Part shown: positions 9,405 to 20,870 of the stretch, piece after piece
Position numbering within the stretch: the stretch's first letter is position 1
How the letters are laid out: each line of letters begins with the position of its first letter
Origin: Artemia franciscana
Lineage: Eukaryota > Arthropoda > Branchiopoda > Anostraca > Artemiidae
Direction: 5' to 3'
Length of the DNA: 64,000 nucleotides
Assembly: GCF_032884065.1 (NCBI RefSeq)
Contig: NW_027062695.1
Location: 434,001 to 498,000, forward strand
Translations under genes and position numbers: made by a program
The notes under the pieces: model-generated
What the model was told of the DNA's origin: nothing
Seen by the model: only the letters and a program-made list of their open reading frames with translations
The model's database searches: none

Positions 9405-9905
9405 ACAACGTCTAGGTCTAGATGTTTAAAACACTTTTACCCCCCTCCCCTTTCTTTCCAGACTTTGGTGAAATGACGCCACAGGTGGCTTCGGGCTGCA
9501 GTGAGTTGTTTGTAGCATTATTAATACAATGCCTTTCGTTTTTCTGTTAAACCACGTTAACATTTAAAGAGAAATTAGTGTTGTCTAGCCTATTTTAAAT
9601 AGACACTGCTGGTCTTGAAATACACATTATTTGTTTAATGAAGTGGTTGAGATCGACATTGACGATTTAACTAGTGGTGCATGCATGGAACTTCCTGATG
9701 TCTATCAAATTAGATCTAAAAGAAGAAATCTCACTAAATACTAATTTAGAATGTTTTTTTCTAGATATTAAAAACACATTTTGCCCACCTCCCCTCCCTT
9801 TTTTTCTAGGTTTTGGCGAAATGAGACCACAGGTGGGTTCGGGCTGCAGTGAGTTGTTTGTAGCATTATGAATAAAATGCCTCTCGCCTTTCTGTTAAAT
9901 AACGT
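9405..9905 (+). repeat. Two cassette copies with a small orphan-gene fragment between
   Basis: Cassette at 9405-9620. An orphan-gene fragment at 9617-9745 (NEVVEIDIDDLTSGACMELP-like). A second cassette at 9755-9905. This is a direct duplication of gene fragment plus cassette. Confidence 0.6.
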
Positions 9906-10440
9906 TAACAGCACGTTCTTAGATATAAATTGATAGGAGTAGTTTTTTTAAGGAGCTCTAAAGTTATGCCTAGATTTTCAGATGCATCTTGGCTAGAGTG
10001 GAAATAAACAATGTCTTGATAAGAACCATCACTTTTGATAAAGGACATAAATGTACTTATTCGTTGCAGTACCATTAATTCCCAATTAAATACACTCGAC
10101 TTTCATTCTTACTGAATATTTTAATATTTACAGTATTAATTGTGTGGGATCAATATTGATAGTTTCTTTGAAAAAATTTCACTACAGAACCATTAACATA
10201 CCTCTCAGGTATATTTTGACATTTTTTATTCATATTCATTTCTTGCCTTTATCATAGCAGTACCGTAAGTGTGATGTCATTTTACTTTTAAAGCCGTTTC
10301 AAATCATGTAAACATTATAATAGCGAATAAAACTGACATCATTTCTTATATAAATGTTATGCTGGTCAACAGTAATGATACATTTTCGATATATATGCTG
10401 CGATTCCCCATGCTACATCTATTATTTAAAAAAAAAACAC
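9906..10440 (+). promoter_or_regulatory. Inverted fragment and decayed promoter of copy 4
   Basis: Same order as before the open gene: a minus-strand coding fragment (9906-9990), an AT-rich spacer, then the promoter region (10250-10440) with TGATGTCA and TGACATCA in place of perfect CREs, TATATAA near 10346, and an A-rich leader. Confidence 0.5.
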
Positions 10441-10446
10441 CAAAAA

Positions 10447-10690
10447 TAATTGCTATAAGTTTCACATTGCCTGTAGCAGAAAATGAAGAAAAAGAAGATA
10501 CAATTTTTCACCAAAGAGCAATGGAGGTTGACTCGGACAATCTTTTGAACGATCTCGATTCAATGACAGTAAATACACATTATTTCTTTAATGGTAGTCG
10601 AGGTGGTCGAGATAGACATTGACGATTTAATTACTGGTGCATGCATAGAATTTCCTGATGTCTATCAATTTGGATCTAAAAAAAGAAATC
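10447..10690 (+). pseudogene. Orphan-family copy 4, N-terminal part
   Basis: The position of the start codon reads ATA. It continues IAISFTLPVAENEEKEDTIF, then HQRAMEVDSDNLLNDLDSM, then a frameshift at a small insertion (GGTAGTCGAGGTGGTCGAG region). It is cut by the cassette at ~10695. Confidence 0.75.
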
Positions 10691-10694
10691 TCAC

Positions 10695-11035
10695 TAAAAA
10701 CAAATTTACAACGTCTTGGTCTAGATATTAAAAATACGTTTTGCCCACCTCCCCTCGCTTTTTTTCTAGGTTTTGGCGAAATGAGACCACAGGTCAGGCT
10801 ACAGTGAGTCGTTTGTAGCATTATTTATAAAATGCCTTTCATCTATCTGCTAAACAACGTTAACAGTAGAAGATCCATTAGTGTTCGTCTAGCCTCTTTG
10901 AAACAGACACTGCTGGTCTTGAATTTTCAACCTTAAAATCAGCCATATTCGTTTTGACTGAGAGTTCTTCTCTTAGATATAATTTGATAGGAGTAATTTT
11001 TTAAGTAACTCTAGAGCTATGCCCAGATTACCTGA
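10695..11035 (+). repeat. Cassette and inverted fragment inside copy 4
   Basis: The cassette (10695-10920) is followed by an inverted gene fragment (10935-11030), which is the mirror of 11060-11160. Together they form an inverted repeat with a short spacer. Confidence 0.6.
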
Positions 11036-12090
11036 GTTATGCCAGAAATCTGAAAATCTTGGCATAACTTCAGAGCTGCTTAGAGATACTATCCCTATCA
11101 ATTTAGATCTAAAAGAAGAAATCTCAGTAAAAACAAATGTGACTTATTTTAAGGACCAAAATTCAGCTTCGATAGTGCCTGTTGCAGAGAGGCTAGACGG
11201 CAGTAATGGATCTTTTATTCTCTGCTTAGTGTATCAGAAAGACAAAACCAGTCATGAAAACAAAATCTGTCTTAGTCCTCAAATTAAGAACCATAGAGAG
11301 TCAGGCTACGAAAACATTGTCAAGTGACAGTGACGAGTCTTATTCTAATATAAAGGATTGTAGCTGGATGAACTTTGTAGAGCATGCTGGTTTTAATTTT
11401 AAATCAGTGACATCTACCGCAGATGAAATAAGATAAACATTAAACCATCCAGAATACTACAAACCTACTATTGTGCTAAGAGACTGTTCTGAATTGGGAA
11501 TGATATTAAAACCAGTGTTGTCTCATAAAAAAAAACATAGAAAAGTGTTATCAAAAGATATAGACTCCCATTAAATAATTCAACTTCGTACGCGTTCGCC
11601 GGATATTTATGTCGAGATTTGAACCCCTTAGAATACAATATTTTAAATCCAGATGAAGAAATAAATAATGAACAAGGACCAAGTGTCTAACTCATTGAGA
11701 AGTCATACAGTCAATCGAGAGATCTTCTTCGGAGCAGAGCTATAGCCTAAGATTGGCTAAAGAAGATAAAAAGTTAACCTAAAGGAATTTGGGATTAATG
11801 TTCTTTCGACAAAAGATATATGCTCTGATATGTGGGAAATAATCTATCAGTGATTAGTCTAAATAGTACTGAAATGTGATCGAAGTCTTGCGTATTATCA
11901 TTCACAGCTGGGGGGGAAATGATGTCAAGGGATGAAATCATAGGATCAGTATCAAAAGCTTCTTCTAGAGTGATTAATTCTAAAAACTTTTCCACAAAAT
12001 AAGTTTTTCGAAGAAAAGTAAAGAGATCCATTAAGCCAAGAATAATCAGAAATAGAGTCAAATAATCTTACAAACGTAAAACTGCCACAG
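11036..12090 (+). pseudogene. Orphan-family copy 4, C-terminal part and 3' flank
   Basis: Reads ITSELLRDTIPINLDLKEEI, then VPVAERLDGSNGSFILCLVY, then frameshifts near 11290 and 11570. The PFDFSRPSPDAY region is damaged. The 3' flank to ~12090 matches that of the open gene (AAAAAGTTAACCTAAAGG). There is no SINE at the site used in the open copy. Confidence 0.75.
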
Positions 12091-12600
12091 TATTGATACT
12101 GCTAATAATAGAATTGAATCGTGGTAGTACTACTAGCAGCAGTAGTATTCATCAAGTCCTGGAAGTTTCAACTTAATACAAATAGCAATCGCTATGTCTC
12201 TGCTGCTATGTCCTTTCAATAACCTGTATATTCATATACTTCTTAAATTTTAATCTCAATGCTCTTAGCCCTACAAGTAGTTGCAATAGAAGTGGTAATA
12301 GTAAATATAGCAATAACAGTAGTATTAGCAGTATTAAGCACATATTGCATGTGCATACACATAGCGTCTTTTGATTTAGTTCAAATTTCTCCTTAATACA
12401 TTAGATGGAGTAATGTGGTAGTAGTAGTGGTGGTAGTTGTGGTAGTATTTATAGCATATAAATATTGCCTTTTTAATCATCTCTCTTATTATTTCCTGAG
12501 TCTCCCAAATTAATATACTCAGTTATTCCTGTGTTGCACCCTTTTGACAATCTGAGTACACATAACGTGTTTTGATTTAATTCAACACTCCCCTCATCAT
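12091..12600. other. Unassigned DNA with AGT/GTG-rich simple repeats
   Basis: Short runs of AGTAGTAGTGGTGGTAG type and GCAGCAGTAGTATT. No gene seen. Confidence 0.5.
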
Positions 12601-15312
12601 TTTCTGGAAGTCTAACCTGAATACGCCCTCGGGGCATAACTTACAACCCCTGCGTTGAGAGCTGTGGGGGCTTGTCATCCTCAAAGACATAATTTTTATA
12701 CCTTTTAACTACGCTGAACAAAATGGCTATCACATAATTTTGATTAGATGTTTTGGGAATTGATTAGTGTGTTGGGGGGCTGGTTGCCCTCCAATCAACT
12801 TGACTATTAAAAGAGGTCGTTCCAATTTCTAAACGAATGAGCCTTTTTGAAGTTTCTACAGCAACAAGTGGCCAACAAATTTCTATCAGATGCATTTCTG
12901 AAAAATATGAGGTAAGGGGAAGGGTATCCGCCCTCCGTTCACTTTGAATCTTAAAAATGATACTAGAACTTCTTATTATCAATCTAATGAGCCCCCTCCA
13001 AATTTCTACGACCACCCTTTATATAAAAAACTTTATATGCCCCAGAGACATAGCTTACAGGCCTTCCCATGAGTTCTATGGGGACGGGGGATTCCATCCT
13101 TAAAGACAAAGGTTTTCAGACCTTTTAACTACACCGAATAGAATGACTATCTCACAATTTTATTGGACGTGTTTGGGAAAATGTTGAGGGGGTTTGCTGC
13201 CCTTTAATCCCTTTCAAATATTAAAAGGGGCACTAGCCCCTTAAATTTCCAATTAAATGAGGCGTTTAGACGTTTCTACGACAATAAATAGTCATCTCAA
13301 AAATTTTTATTAGATGCATTTTTGGGAGATGCAAGCTAGAGGGAATATCCACCCTCCAACCATTCTGAATCTTGAAAAAGCCACTAGAATATTGATTACT
13401 GATCCAATGAGCCCCTCCGAATTTTATATGATCACAATTTCTGTATAGACCTTAAATGCCCTCAGGGCATAACTTACAACCCTTTCCTTGAGGGCTGGGG
13501 GAGGGTGAGGTGTGATCCTCAAATACATAATTTCCAGACCTTTCAACTACGTTGAAAAAATGGCCATTTCAAAATTATGATTGTATGTGTTTGGGAAAAT
13601 AGTGGGCGTGGGAGGGGGGTTAGTTGCCCTCTAATCATTTTCAACTACTAAAAGAGGCACTAGCCCCTTCAATTTCAAATTGAATGCACCTATTTAGAAG
13701 GTTTTTTTTTACAACATATGGCCATCTCAAAATTTTTATCAGATGCATTGCCGGGAAATACGAAGTGGGGGGTATCCACCCTCTGATAACTCTGAATCTT
13801 AAGGAAGCCACAACAAAATTATGATTACCAAATCAATGAGCCCCCTTCGAAGTGTATACAATCACACTTTCTATATAAATCTTAAATGCCCCCAGGGCAT
13901 AACTTACAACCCTTGCCCTGATGAGGGCTTTGGGGGGATGTGATCCTCAAAGACGTAGTTTCGAGACTTTTCAAGTATGTTGAAAAGTATGACTATCTCA
14001 AAATTATGATTGTAAGTGTATGGGGAAATGGTGGATATGGGGGGAGGAGGGTAGTTGCCCTCTAGTCACTTTCGACTACTAAGAGGCATTAGCCCCTTCT
14101 ATGTCCTATCAGATGACCCTTTTTAGAAGTTTCTACGACAACAGATAGTCATATTAAAATTTCTATTAGGTGTATTTTGGGAAGATACGACGGTGGGGAG
14201 GTTTCCACCCTCCAATCACTCTGTATCTTAAAAAGGGCACTAGAACTTCTGATTTCCAATCCAATGAAACTCCTCCAAGGTTTATGCAACAACCCTTCCT
14301 ATATAAAACCTTAAATGCTCCCAGGGCATAGCTTACAACCCTTACCCTGAGGGCTGTCTGGAGGGGGGACTCATCCTCAAAGACATTTCCGGAGTTTTCA
14401 ACTATGTTGAACAAAATGGTCGTCTCAAAATTATGATTGTATATATTTGGGGAAATGGTGGACGCGGGATGGGGGTTAGTTGCCCACTAATCACTCTTGA
14501 CAATTAAAAGAGTCACTGACCCCTTTAATTTTCAATCGAATGCGCCTTTTTAGAAATTTCTTCGACAACAAATGGTCATCTAAAAATTTCTATTAGATTT
14601 AATTTGGGAAGATACGAGGGTGTGAGGTATCCCTCTTCCAATCACTCTGTATCTTAAAAAGGACACTAGAATTTCTGATTTCCAATCCAATAAACCTCCT
14701 CCAAAGTTTATACGACCACCTTTTCTATATAAACTTAAATGCCCCCAGGGCATAGCTTACAACCCTTGCACTAAGGGCTGTGGGGGAGGGGCTGGGTTGT
14801 GATCCTCTAAGACATAATTACCAGACTTTTCAAGTATTTTGACCGAAATGGCTGTCTCAAATTACGATTGTATGTGTTTGGAGAAATGGTGGACGTGGGA
14901 GGGGGCTTAGTTGCCCTCTAATCACTTTTGCCTATTAAGAGAGCCCCTTCAATTTCCAATCGAATAAGCCTTTATAAAAGTTTCTACGACAACAAATGGT
15001 CATCTCAAAATTTAAATTAGATGCATTTCGAAAAGATACGAGGTGAGGGTGGGTATCACCCTCCAATCATTTTGAATCTTAAAAAGGATAGTAGAATTTC
15101 TGATTTCAAATCCAATGAACCCCCTCCAAGTTTTATACGATCACCCTTTCCATATAAACCTTAAATGCCCCCAGGGCATAACTTACAACCCTTGCCCTGA
15201 GGGTTTAGGTGGTGGGGTAGATTCTCGTAGGCATAATTTTCTAACTTTCTGGACGCTGAAAAAATGGCTATATCAAAATTTTGATTGGATGGGTTTGGGG
15301 AAATGATGGGCG
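12601..15312 (-). repeat. Tandem satellite, ~425-bp unit, about 6.5 copies
   Basis: The anchor GGGCATAACTTACAACCC recurs at 12635, 13049, 13468, 13898, 14327, 14751 and 15177, giving spacings of 414, 419, 430, 429, 424 and 426. Each unit has the same order: GGGCAT anchor, CCTTGCCCTGAGGGCTG, AAAATGGC, a G-rich block, TTAGTTGCCCTCTAATCAC, GATGCATTT, and TCCACCCTCCAATCACTC. Units differ by substitutions and small indels. The unit matches, in reverse orientation, the internal part of dispersed family P (18780-19020 and 55430-55610). No coding content. Confidence 0.9.
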
Positions 15313-16290
15313 TGATCTAAAACCAATAAACAAAAAAAAATAATACATTGTGGCCACATCGCTCTTTACTTAGGGAGCCCTATTGCGCTGCCTAAGATAA
15401 ACGTAAGAGAAAATTATGGAACTTGAGTATAAAGTAATGTGTTGCAAAACACTGAGTCATATATTTTTCACTGAAGATTCATTAATGCTAATATTAAGAT
15501 CACTTGTGCTTAAGGGCTTTACCGAAATCCAAACAAATCAATCCCACATGTGTTTTCAGCAGACTACACGCCTTCGTGGATTTTTTTTTATGACTTAAAG
15601 GAAAGGTGCTCATTTCGGAGATAAGCGTCCATAAGAAACGGTTGTTTCATCAGGCATAGCCCAGAAACTTTGATCAGATTTGAATGGAACTGAGGAAGGG
15701 GGAACCATAAGCCTTTTAAGGTCATAACCTAGTAAACTAAAAGAACGACTACTTTTTATTCTTCCAGAACTCGGGGACAAATTGCTTGTTTACTGCAGAT
15801 ACTTCCAACTTGACCTTTTAATAAGATACTGAAGACATTATAAGAATCAAACAAGTCATCAGGAATGAAATTCTCATCTTCAGTGCCTTTATTTAAATGA
15901 ATATTTGGGATTGATGTGCTATGTATAAGCAGTGTTTCATTGGCAAAGTTAGGGCCTCTAAGAGATTAGTAATTACAGAACTGGCCTTTGCTCAACCTGC
16001 TCCACAATTCAACTAAGCACCTAATAATATAAAGTGTTCCATTCGGGATGCTTACAACTTGTCTTTTTGAGAATATACAAATACAGCTTACTTTAGCAAA
16101 CATCAGTCATCTGCTAAACGCAACAACTTATGCTGTTATTTTAATCATTGGTTCTTTGCTGCTATACAATAGACCTTGTCCATTAGGGTGATGCCAGCCT
16201 CCCATATAATGTCTAGTATCAGGTTGTGTCCCGCAGCAGAAGGGATGGTGCTGAGGCTAAATAGTATATGCATCTTCTCTTTTTTCATGT
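15313..16290. other. Unassigned intergenic DNA
   Basis: No recognisable gene or repeat. Short open frames of 60-63 codons lack any family signature. Confidence 0.5.
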
Positions 16291-16870
16291 AGTACATTCT
16301 CATTTCACCTAGCGATTTTAGGAAGACCCTAAATAAAGTCCTGTATAATAAAGGTAATAATAGTGAGTGTGGTATTTATAGATACATTAGCTTGCTAACT
16401 ATAGGCAGCAGATTACTTAGTAATAAGATACTTTTTAGACTGCGAGATGCTGTAGATAAAGTTTTAAAAGAAGGATAATGCGGTTTCAAAAAAGGTAGAG
16501 GATGTGTCGACCAAATTTTCACTCTTAGGTTAATAATTGAAAAAAACCCTAGTTGTCAAACACCTAAATTATGAGCAAACGTTCGATTTTATTGATGGAA
16601 AAGTTTCAGCAAAGGTCTTATCCTTATATGGCATACCAGATAAATACATTAAAGTGATTAGTGCTATGTACAAGAATAATACTGCTGCGGTTAAGATAAA
16701 AAATGAAGTTAGCAGCTGGTTTCGTATTAAATCAGGAGTTAAGCAAGGTTATGTTCTACCCCCTTTACATGGATCAGTTTGACAGACTTTGTTTTAAGGA
16801 GCACATTAAAGGCAATGGGAGACCGCGGAATCAAATATAGATGGAAAATTTTTCTGGACTTCTAGACTAG
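16291..16870 (+). pseudogene. RTE-like reverse transcriptase fragment A
   Basis: Broken reverse transcriptase: NKGNNSECGIYRYISLLTI, LRDAVDKVLKEG, stop, CGFKKGRGCVDQIFTLRLII, then a frameshift, AKVLSLYGIPDKYIKVISAM, and SSWFRIKSGVKQGYVLP. The catalytic A-motif region (FIDYEQAFDSVDR in the family) is damaged. The style is that of the RTE clade. No endonuclease domain is seen upstream. Confidence 0.85.
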
Positions 16871-17240
16871 AGATTTTCTAGACCAAGTTTTGAGAGAAGA
16901 AAAGTGTGGTTTTAAGAAGGAGAGAAGGCATTTCAACGAAGTTTTCACTCTTAGTTTAATAATTGAGAAGTGCTTGAGTCATGTAACCAGAACTTATCCT
17001 TGTATAGTATACCAAACAAATACATTAAAGTGAATTGTACTGTATATGCGAATGAAACTGCTGCGTTTAAGTTAGGAAATGAGGTAAGTAGCTGGTTTCG
17101 TATTAATTCAGGAGTTGAGCAGGGTTTTGTTCTATTCCCATTTATATGGATCATTTTGATGGGCTTTGTCTTAAGGAGCACAAGAAAGGCAAGCTTTGGA
17201 CCGCAGGTAGGAATACTAGTGGAAAAACGTTATGTTTAAT
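16871..17240 (+). pseudogene. RTE-like reverse transcriptase fragment B
   Basis: A second, partial copy of the same RT segment placed in tandem: VLREEKCGFKKERR, LIIEKC, then after a gap of about 30 codons SIPNKYIKVNCTVYANETAAFK and SSWFRINSGVEQGFVL. The A motif is deleted. Sequence differs from fragments A and C, so it is an old duplication or a separate insertion. Confidence 0.8.
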
Positions 17241-18370
17241 ACAGAGGAGAAGGGGCTTGTACAAGAATTATCTGAGCGATAGATCATATGAAAACAAAAG
17301 GAATGTAAAGGAATTGGAGAAAGTATTAAAATATGAACATTGGAGTTGTGAAGTGGATAAAATTGCCGAGGATTTGGAAGATGCAGCTAGACGGCATAAT
17401 GGTAAAATATTGTAGTGGCATGTTAATAAAGTGAGAGAGAGTAGTAGTCAACCTGGACTTGTCCCAGTTAAAGATAGGAACGGGGCCACCATTAGTGATA
17501 AGGAAAAAGTTAAAGAGAGATGGGCAGAATATTTTGAGAATATGCTAAACATAGATAGAGTTGCAGAAAAGATATAGAGGAAAATGAAAAAGTTTGTGAT
17601 ACCTTGGATATGAAGGAAGATTTGTTTTGTGAGGAAGAATTAGCGACAGTACTAAAAGGATTAATAAATAATAAGGCTCCAGGTGCTGAAATTGTGGTAA
17701 ATGAGTTTGTTAAATATGGCGGCTCTAAGATTAGAAATAAGTTACTGAAGATGATGAATAAAAATTTTGAAAAAGGGGAAGTACCTAGCGATTTTATGAA
17801 AACCTTAATTAAACCACTGCACAATAAAGGTGATAAGAGTGACTAATCACTTGTTAGACTCAGAGACGCTACAGACAAAGTGTTAAGAGAAGAACAGTGC
17901 GGTTTTAGAAAAGGTAGAGGATGTGTCGACCAAATTTTCACTCTTAGGTTAATAATTGAGAAGTCCCTTTTTTGTCAAACACCTTTGGTCCTCAGTTTTA
18001 TCGATTATGAGCAAGCTTTCGATTCTGTTGATAGAAGAGCGTTAACAAAGGTCTTATCGTTATATGGTATGCCAGACAAATACACTAAAGCGATTAGTGC
18101 TATGTGCGAGAATATCGTCGTTGCGGTTAAGGTAGGAAATGAGGTTACCAGCTAATTTCGTATTAAAGCAGGAGTTAAGCAAGGTTGTGTTCTATCCCCC
18201 CTTATATGGATCATGTTGATGGATTTTGTCTTCAGAAGTACAGGAAAGGCAATTGGAGATCACGGAATCAAATGGAGAGGAAAACCTCTGCTGGACTTAG
18301 ATTATGCTGGTGATTTAAATACTTTAGATAAAAGTGTGAGCAAAATGAGTGAGACTGCCATAGGTTTCAA
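17241..18370 (+). pseudogene. RTE-like element C, N-terminal RT part
   Basis: Contains the linker upstream of RT (RWAEYFENMLNIDR, NNKAPGAEIVVNEFVKYGG, VPSDFMKTLIKPLHNKGDKS), then after a deletion LRDATDKVLREEQCGFRKGR, LVLSFIDYEQAFDSVDRRAL (A motif intact), a stop, VKQGCVLSPLIWIMLMD and LDLDYAGDLNTL. The catalytic YADD has become YAGD, so the enzyme would be dead even without the stops. It is interrupted at ~18370 by a family P element. The gene resumes at 20115. Confidence 0.9.
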
Positions 18371-20112
18371 ACAGTTCGTGGTCACGAACTGTAGTAAGGA
18401 GCGACCCGGCTCAATAGTAACCAAAACTCTAAAGAATTGAATTTTGATATCAATAGCTACATCAAAAGAATCGCATTTTAATGCTGATTTTAAATATATA
18501 AGTTTCATCAAGTTTAGTCTTACCCATCAAAAGTTACGAGCCTGAGAAAATTTGCCTTATTTAAGAAAATAGGGAGAAACACCCCCTAAAAGTCGTAGGG
18601 TCTTAACGAAAATGACACCATCAGTTTCAGCGTATCAGAGAACCCTACTGTAGAAGTTTCAAGCTCCTATCTACAAAAATGTGGAATTTTGTATTTTTTG
18701 CCAGAAGACAAATCACGGGTGCGTGTTTATTTGTTTTTTTTTTTTTTTTTCCCAGTGGTCATCGTATTGACCAAGTGATCCTAGAATGTCGCAAGAGGGC
18801 TCATTCTAACGGAAATGAAAAGTTCTAGTGCCCTTTTTAAGTGACCAAAAAAATTGGAGGCCATCTAGGCCCCCTCCCACGCTCATTTTTTCCCAAAGTC
18901 AACGGATCAAAATTTTGACATAGCCATTTTGTTCAGCATAGTCGAAAACCATAATAACTATATCTTTGGGGATGACTTACTCCCCCACAATCCCTGGGGG
19001 AGGGGCTGCAAGTTACAAACTTTGACCAGTGTTTCCATATAGTAATGGTTATTGGGAAGTGTACAGACGTTTTCAGGGGGGATTTTATTTTGTTTGGGGG
19101 TGGGGCTGAGGAGAGGGGGCTATGTTGGAGGATCTTTCCTTGGAGGAATATGTCATGGGGGAAGAAAAATTCAATGACAAGGGCGCAGGATTCTCTAGCA
19201 TTACTATAAGAAAACAATGAAAAATAAACATGAAAACGTTTTTTTCAAATGAAAGGAAGAAGTAGCATTGAAACTTAAAACGAACAGAGATTATTACGCA
19301 TATGAGGGGTTCTAAAAATACTTTAGCATAAAGAGCGAGGTATTTAGGAGGAGATAAATACCTTGCTCTTTATGCTAAAGTATTTTTAGTAATTTCAAAT
19401 ATTTATTCTACGGCATTTCTGATTCAGGGGTCATTCTTAAAGAATTGGGACAAAACTTAGGATTTAGTGTAAAGAGCGAGGTATTAACGAGGGTACAAAC
19501 CCCCTCGTATACATAATAAAAATATAAGGTTATGAAAGTTTGTTACGTAAGTTAATTCTTAAGTTACGTATATTTTTTACTAATAAAAACGTTCGTTAAA
19601 AATTAAAGTTCTAGTTGCCTTTTTAAGTAACCGAAAAATTGGAGGGCAACTAGGCCTCCTTCTCCACCCTTTATTTCTCAATATCGTCTGATCAAAACTA
19701 AGAGAAAGCCATTTAGTCAAAAAAAGAATTAATATACAAATTTCATTTTAATAATTTATGTACGGAGAGCCAAAACCAAACATGCATTAATTCAAAAACG
19801 TTCAGAAATTAAATATAAAAAAAACTAATTTTTTTAGCTGAAAGTAAGGAGCGACATTAAAACTTAAAATGAACAGAAATTAATCCGTATATGAAATGAG
19901 TTGTCCCCTCAGCAATCCCTCGATCTTTACGCTAAAGTTTGACTCTTTGCCACAATTCTACTTTTTAAAACAATTAAAAGCTTTAGCGTAAAGAGCGAGG
20001 GATTGCGGAGGGGACAACTCATTTCATATACGGATTAATTTCTGTTCGTTTTAAGTTTTAATGTCGCTCCTTACTTTCAGCTAAAAAAATTAGTTTTTTT
20101 TTATTTAATTGT
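18371..20112 (+). mobile_element. Family P dispersed repeat, copy P1, inserted in the RTE element
   Basis: Begins with a 22-bp perfect palindrome (arms ACAGTTCGTG) and GTAGTAAGGAGCGAC. It continues through CCATCAAAAGTTACGAGCC, a long T run, a satellite-like middle (18780-19020), a small hairpin (19312-19388), and a large terminal hairpin (19807-20112). It ends TTTTATTTAATT. No ORF of note. It separates RTE residues that are contiguous in the family, so it is an insertion. ATAGGTTTSAAA occurs at both flanks (18359-18370 and about 20132-20143), a possible target-site trace. Class unknown. Confidence 0.75.
19807..20112. repeat. Terminal hairpin of P1 (arms ~130 bp)
   Basis: Arms 19807-19935 and 19980-20112 are near-perfect inverted repeats around a ~45-bp loop. 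The outer arm (AAAGTAAGGAGCGACATTAA, TTAATCCGTATATGAAA) is shared with the other family copies. An inner ~28-nt block (19896-19924 and 19994-20022) is specific to this copy yet matches its partner arm with only two differences. Confidence 0.9.
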
Positions 20113-20870
20113 AAGTTAAGGGTGCTAGAATAGGTTTGAAAATTAACGTTAAGAAGACTAAATCGCTTAGGCTAGAAATAAATGAAGATGAAAAGGTCAC
20201 GCTGGGTAACGAAAAGATCAATCAAATGGATAGTTTCACTTATCTTGTCAGTATTATCAGTAAAGACGGTGGGTGCCTTGAAAATGTTTTAAGTAGATTA
20301 GCCATGGCTCAGGGTGTTTTTTCACAATTGAAAAAAGTTGGGAAAAATAGGGAGATAAGTCAGCAAAACAAGATTAGAATATTGGAAGCCACAGTGATTA
20401 CAAAGATCAAATATAGTTATGAAGTATGGTCCTTCCGAAAAATAAAGGAAGAATTACTAGATGTTTTCTAGAGAAATTGCTTACGGACTGATTTGGGTAC
20501 CCGACTGACTGACCATATTTCAAACAGCAAGCTGTGCGAAAAGTGTGCTTTAATCCCGCGCTCTAGGAGTATAATGAGGGAAAGACTGAGATGGTCAGGG
20601 CACGTTCTGTGGAGGAAGGATGAGAGATTATCAAATATTGTCTTCTGGATGAACCGCCTAGGGCTAAATGGAAAGCAGGTCGTCCACGGCTAGGGTTTGG
20701 AGGATGTTGTTAAGAAAGGATCAATGGAAATGGAAACTCCTTGGGAGGGTGTAAAGAGGGAGGCTTTGAATAGACTAAGATGGAGGAGAAGCGTGCGTAG
20801 CTGTAGGCGGCTTAGCGTTGCGGTTAGTAGTGGTAGTAGAGCAAACTTTGAGAATTATAGAAAGGATTGA
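20113..20870 (+). pseudogene. RTE-like element C, C-terminal part
   Basis: Continues from 18370: GARIGLKINVKKTKSLRLEI, FTYLVSIISKDGGCLENVLS, AQGVFSQLKKVGKNREISQQ, RILEATVITKIKYSYEVWSF, LLDVF then a stop, GTRLTDHISNSKLCEKCALI, MRERLRWSGHVLWRKDERLS, and WEGVKREALNRLRWRRSVRS. This is the C-terminal domain typical of RTE-type elements, ending near 20860 with no poly(A). Two or more stops break it. Confidence 0.88.
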
